Shown: positions 39,883 through 40,691 of the stretch, in pieces
How positions within the stretch are numbered: the stretch's first letter is position 1
Layout of the letters: every line of letters begins with the position of its first letter
Assembly: GCA_028718245.1 (NCBI GenBank)
Contig: JAQUME010000005.1
Span: forward strand, 1-40,691
Reading direction: 5' to 3'
DNA from: Candidatus Omnitrophota bacterium
Lineage (GTDB): Bacteria; Omnitrophota; Gorgyraeia; Gygaellales; Profunditerraquicolaceae
DNA length: 40,691 nucleotides
Made by a program: the position numbers and the translations under genes
The notes under the pieces: generated by a model
What the model was told of the DNA's origin: nothing
Database searches by the model: none
What the model saw: only the letters and a program-made list of their open reading frames with translations

Positions 39883-40375
39883 GGGATAGTCGTAATTCAG
39901 CGACCTCTCTTACCTCTTCATACGCCTGGATGATCTGCGGGTTATCTTTAAGTATCTTGAGCTGCTTTGGCGAGTTGAGGTAGGAGGAAATATAAACAAT
40001 ATACTCCCGCATCTCCGGGGAATCCATTCTTTCAAGAACATAAGGGCAGTTCAGGTCAACGGTCAGAAGCACCTTACCCTTGCGTAGGTTTATGAGAAAA
40101 GGATAGAGCCGGCATTCAAAGGGCCGTTGATCGTAAATGAGGCATTTATTATCCCCGCTATCAAGGAAGGGGCAAATAAATCCGCCGTCGGGACCAGCTA
40201 TAGGCTGGATGCGCCGGTCTGCCGAGATCGAGGCCGCGGGTATCCCTGCTCTATCCACCAGCCCCTGTATCTCTTCATCCAATAAGCAGGGGCTCCACAC
40301 TGAATTTGCCTCTTTAAAGCGGCAGCAAGAGCGGCACTTAAGGCAAAACTCCTGCGGCACAAATTGCCTGATCAT
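39869..40375 (-). CDS. YkgJ-family cysteine-cluster protein
   Basis: The 168-aa protein has the YkgJ (CxxCxxCC) pattern: FCLKCRSCCRF near the N-terminus, then CPFLDSGDNKCLIYDQRPFECRLYPFLI. Conserved cysteines probably bind a metal or iron-sulphur cluster; proteins of this family are poorly characterised. The start overlaps the MetG-type gene's end by 4 nt (ATGA). Confidence 0.87.
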   Translation of the reverse strand: MIRQFVPQEFCLKCRSCCRFKEANSVWSPCLLDEEIQGLVDRAGIPAASISADRRIQPIAGPDGGFICPFLDSGDNKCLIYDQRPFECRLYPFLINLRKGKVLLTVDLNCPYVLERMDSPEMREYIVYISSYLNSPKQLKILKDNPQIIQAYEEVREVAELRLSRDPE

Positions 40376-40691
40376 TTGACAATACTCCCTAATTTAAGTT
40401 TTTTCTCGGGGCTGATAACCGCTAATATATTTTCATCTGAGCCGGCCAATATCATACCCTGGCTTTCCACACCCCGTAAAACAGCCGGCTCCAGGTTATC
40501 TACCAGGACCACCTGCTTTCCTAAAAGCTCATCTTTGGAGTAAAAACTTTTAATCCCGGCAACCACCTGTTTCTTGCGGTCACCCAGGTCCACGGTCAAA
40601 ACCAGCAATTTATCCGCGTTCGGATGGTCATTGACCTCCTTGATCTCGGCGATCCTTAACTCTATTTTCCTGAAATCATCAATAGTTACCA
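40372..40691 (-). CDS. metG: Methionyl-tRNA synthetase C-terminal tRNA-binding domain (runs off the window)
   Basis: The frame continues past the track's start to the window edge; about 105 residues are visible. VTIDDFRKIELRIAEIKEV, NDHPNADKLLVLTVDLG, KQVVAGIKSFYSKDELLGK and NLEPAVLRGVESQGMIL are the OB-fold tRNA-binding (EMAP/Trbp111-like) domain found at the end of bacterial MetG. It may be the C-terminus of full MetG or a separate subunit; the missing upstream part decides. The track's start at 40608 is an internal alternative codon, not a true start. Confidence 0.88.
   Translation of the reverse strand, partial: VTIDDFRKIELRIAEIKEVNDHPNADKLLVLTVDLGDRKKQVVAGIKSFYSKDELLGKQVVLVDNLEPAVLRGVESQGMILAGSDENILAVISPEKKLKLGSIVK

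Noticed and set aside
1-40691. tRNA, rRNA or CRISPR arrays
   Set aside because: No cloverleaf-like segments, conserved rRNA stretches or regularly spaced identical repeats were seen on either strand.

Overview
The window carries about 35 protein genes, almost all on the minus strand, in long tightly packed operons with many 1-17 nt start/stop overlaps. No rRNA, tRNA, CRISPR or transposase gene was found. The lineage is inferred, not proven. The secreted tail-fibre-type protein with the ETLTITTYYPSP motif, the many B12-binding and SPASM-type radical SAM proteins, the PilZ/glycosidase-like fusion and the compact operons resemble Candidatus Omnitrophota (PVC-group) genomes.

Transcription runs from right to left. 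At the right edge (40.7-32.8 kb) is a housekeeping and mixed run: the C-terminal tRNA-binding part of a methionyl-tRNA synthetase-type protein, a YkgJ-type Cys-cluster protein, a DUF2156 protein, a DnaQ-type exonuclease with a WYL-like tail, a PilZ/coiled-coil/alpha-alpha-barrel membrane protein, an endonuclease III-like glycosylase, an M20 peptidase, a PAC2 protein and a HAD phosphatase.

A promoter whose -10 lies 6 nt from a start codon opens a 20.6 kb, 16-gene surface-glycan locus (32.7-12.1 kb). Its order is: GT4 glycosyltransferase, WecA/MraY-like phosphoglycosyl transferase, UDP-galactopyranose-mutase-like flavoprotein, TPR protein, ABC-2 permease, Wzt-like ATPase with a triplicated C-terminal domain, then three GT2 domains and seven radical SAM domains (three with B12-type architecture, one fused to a GT2). 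The likely theme is synthesis, radical modification and export of a lipid-linked glycan; the product is unknown.

An operon at 11.9-8.7 kb has two D-Ala-D-Ala-ligase-like ATP-grasp enzymes and a lysine 2,3-aminomutase. It suggests activation or peptide coupling of beta-lysine. It has its own promoter and an attenuator-like terminator that touches the first start codon.

The 8.7-6.2 kb interval is accessory in character: an ORF6N antirepressor-like gene, a 69-bp palindrome, a displaced copy of the kamA 3' end that differs only at synonymous sites, a plus-strand XRE regulator and a divergent secreted S74 tail-fibre-like gene. The intergenic region between the last two carries regularly spaced inverted sites around a consensus promoter.

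The left end (5.98-0 kb) is an operon driven by a near-consensus promoter: EF-G-like GTPase, a YchF-like protein lacking its G domain, purH, folC and the start of mnmE. No gene-free stretch exceeds 300 bases; the longest (5901-6191) holds a promoter, a terminator and a GC-rich hairpin region.
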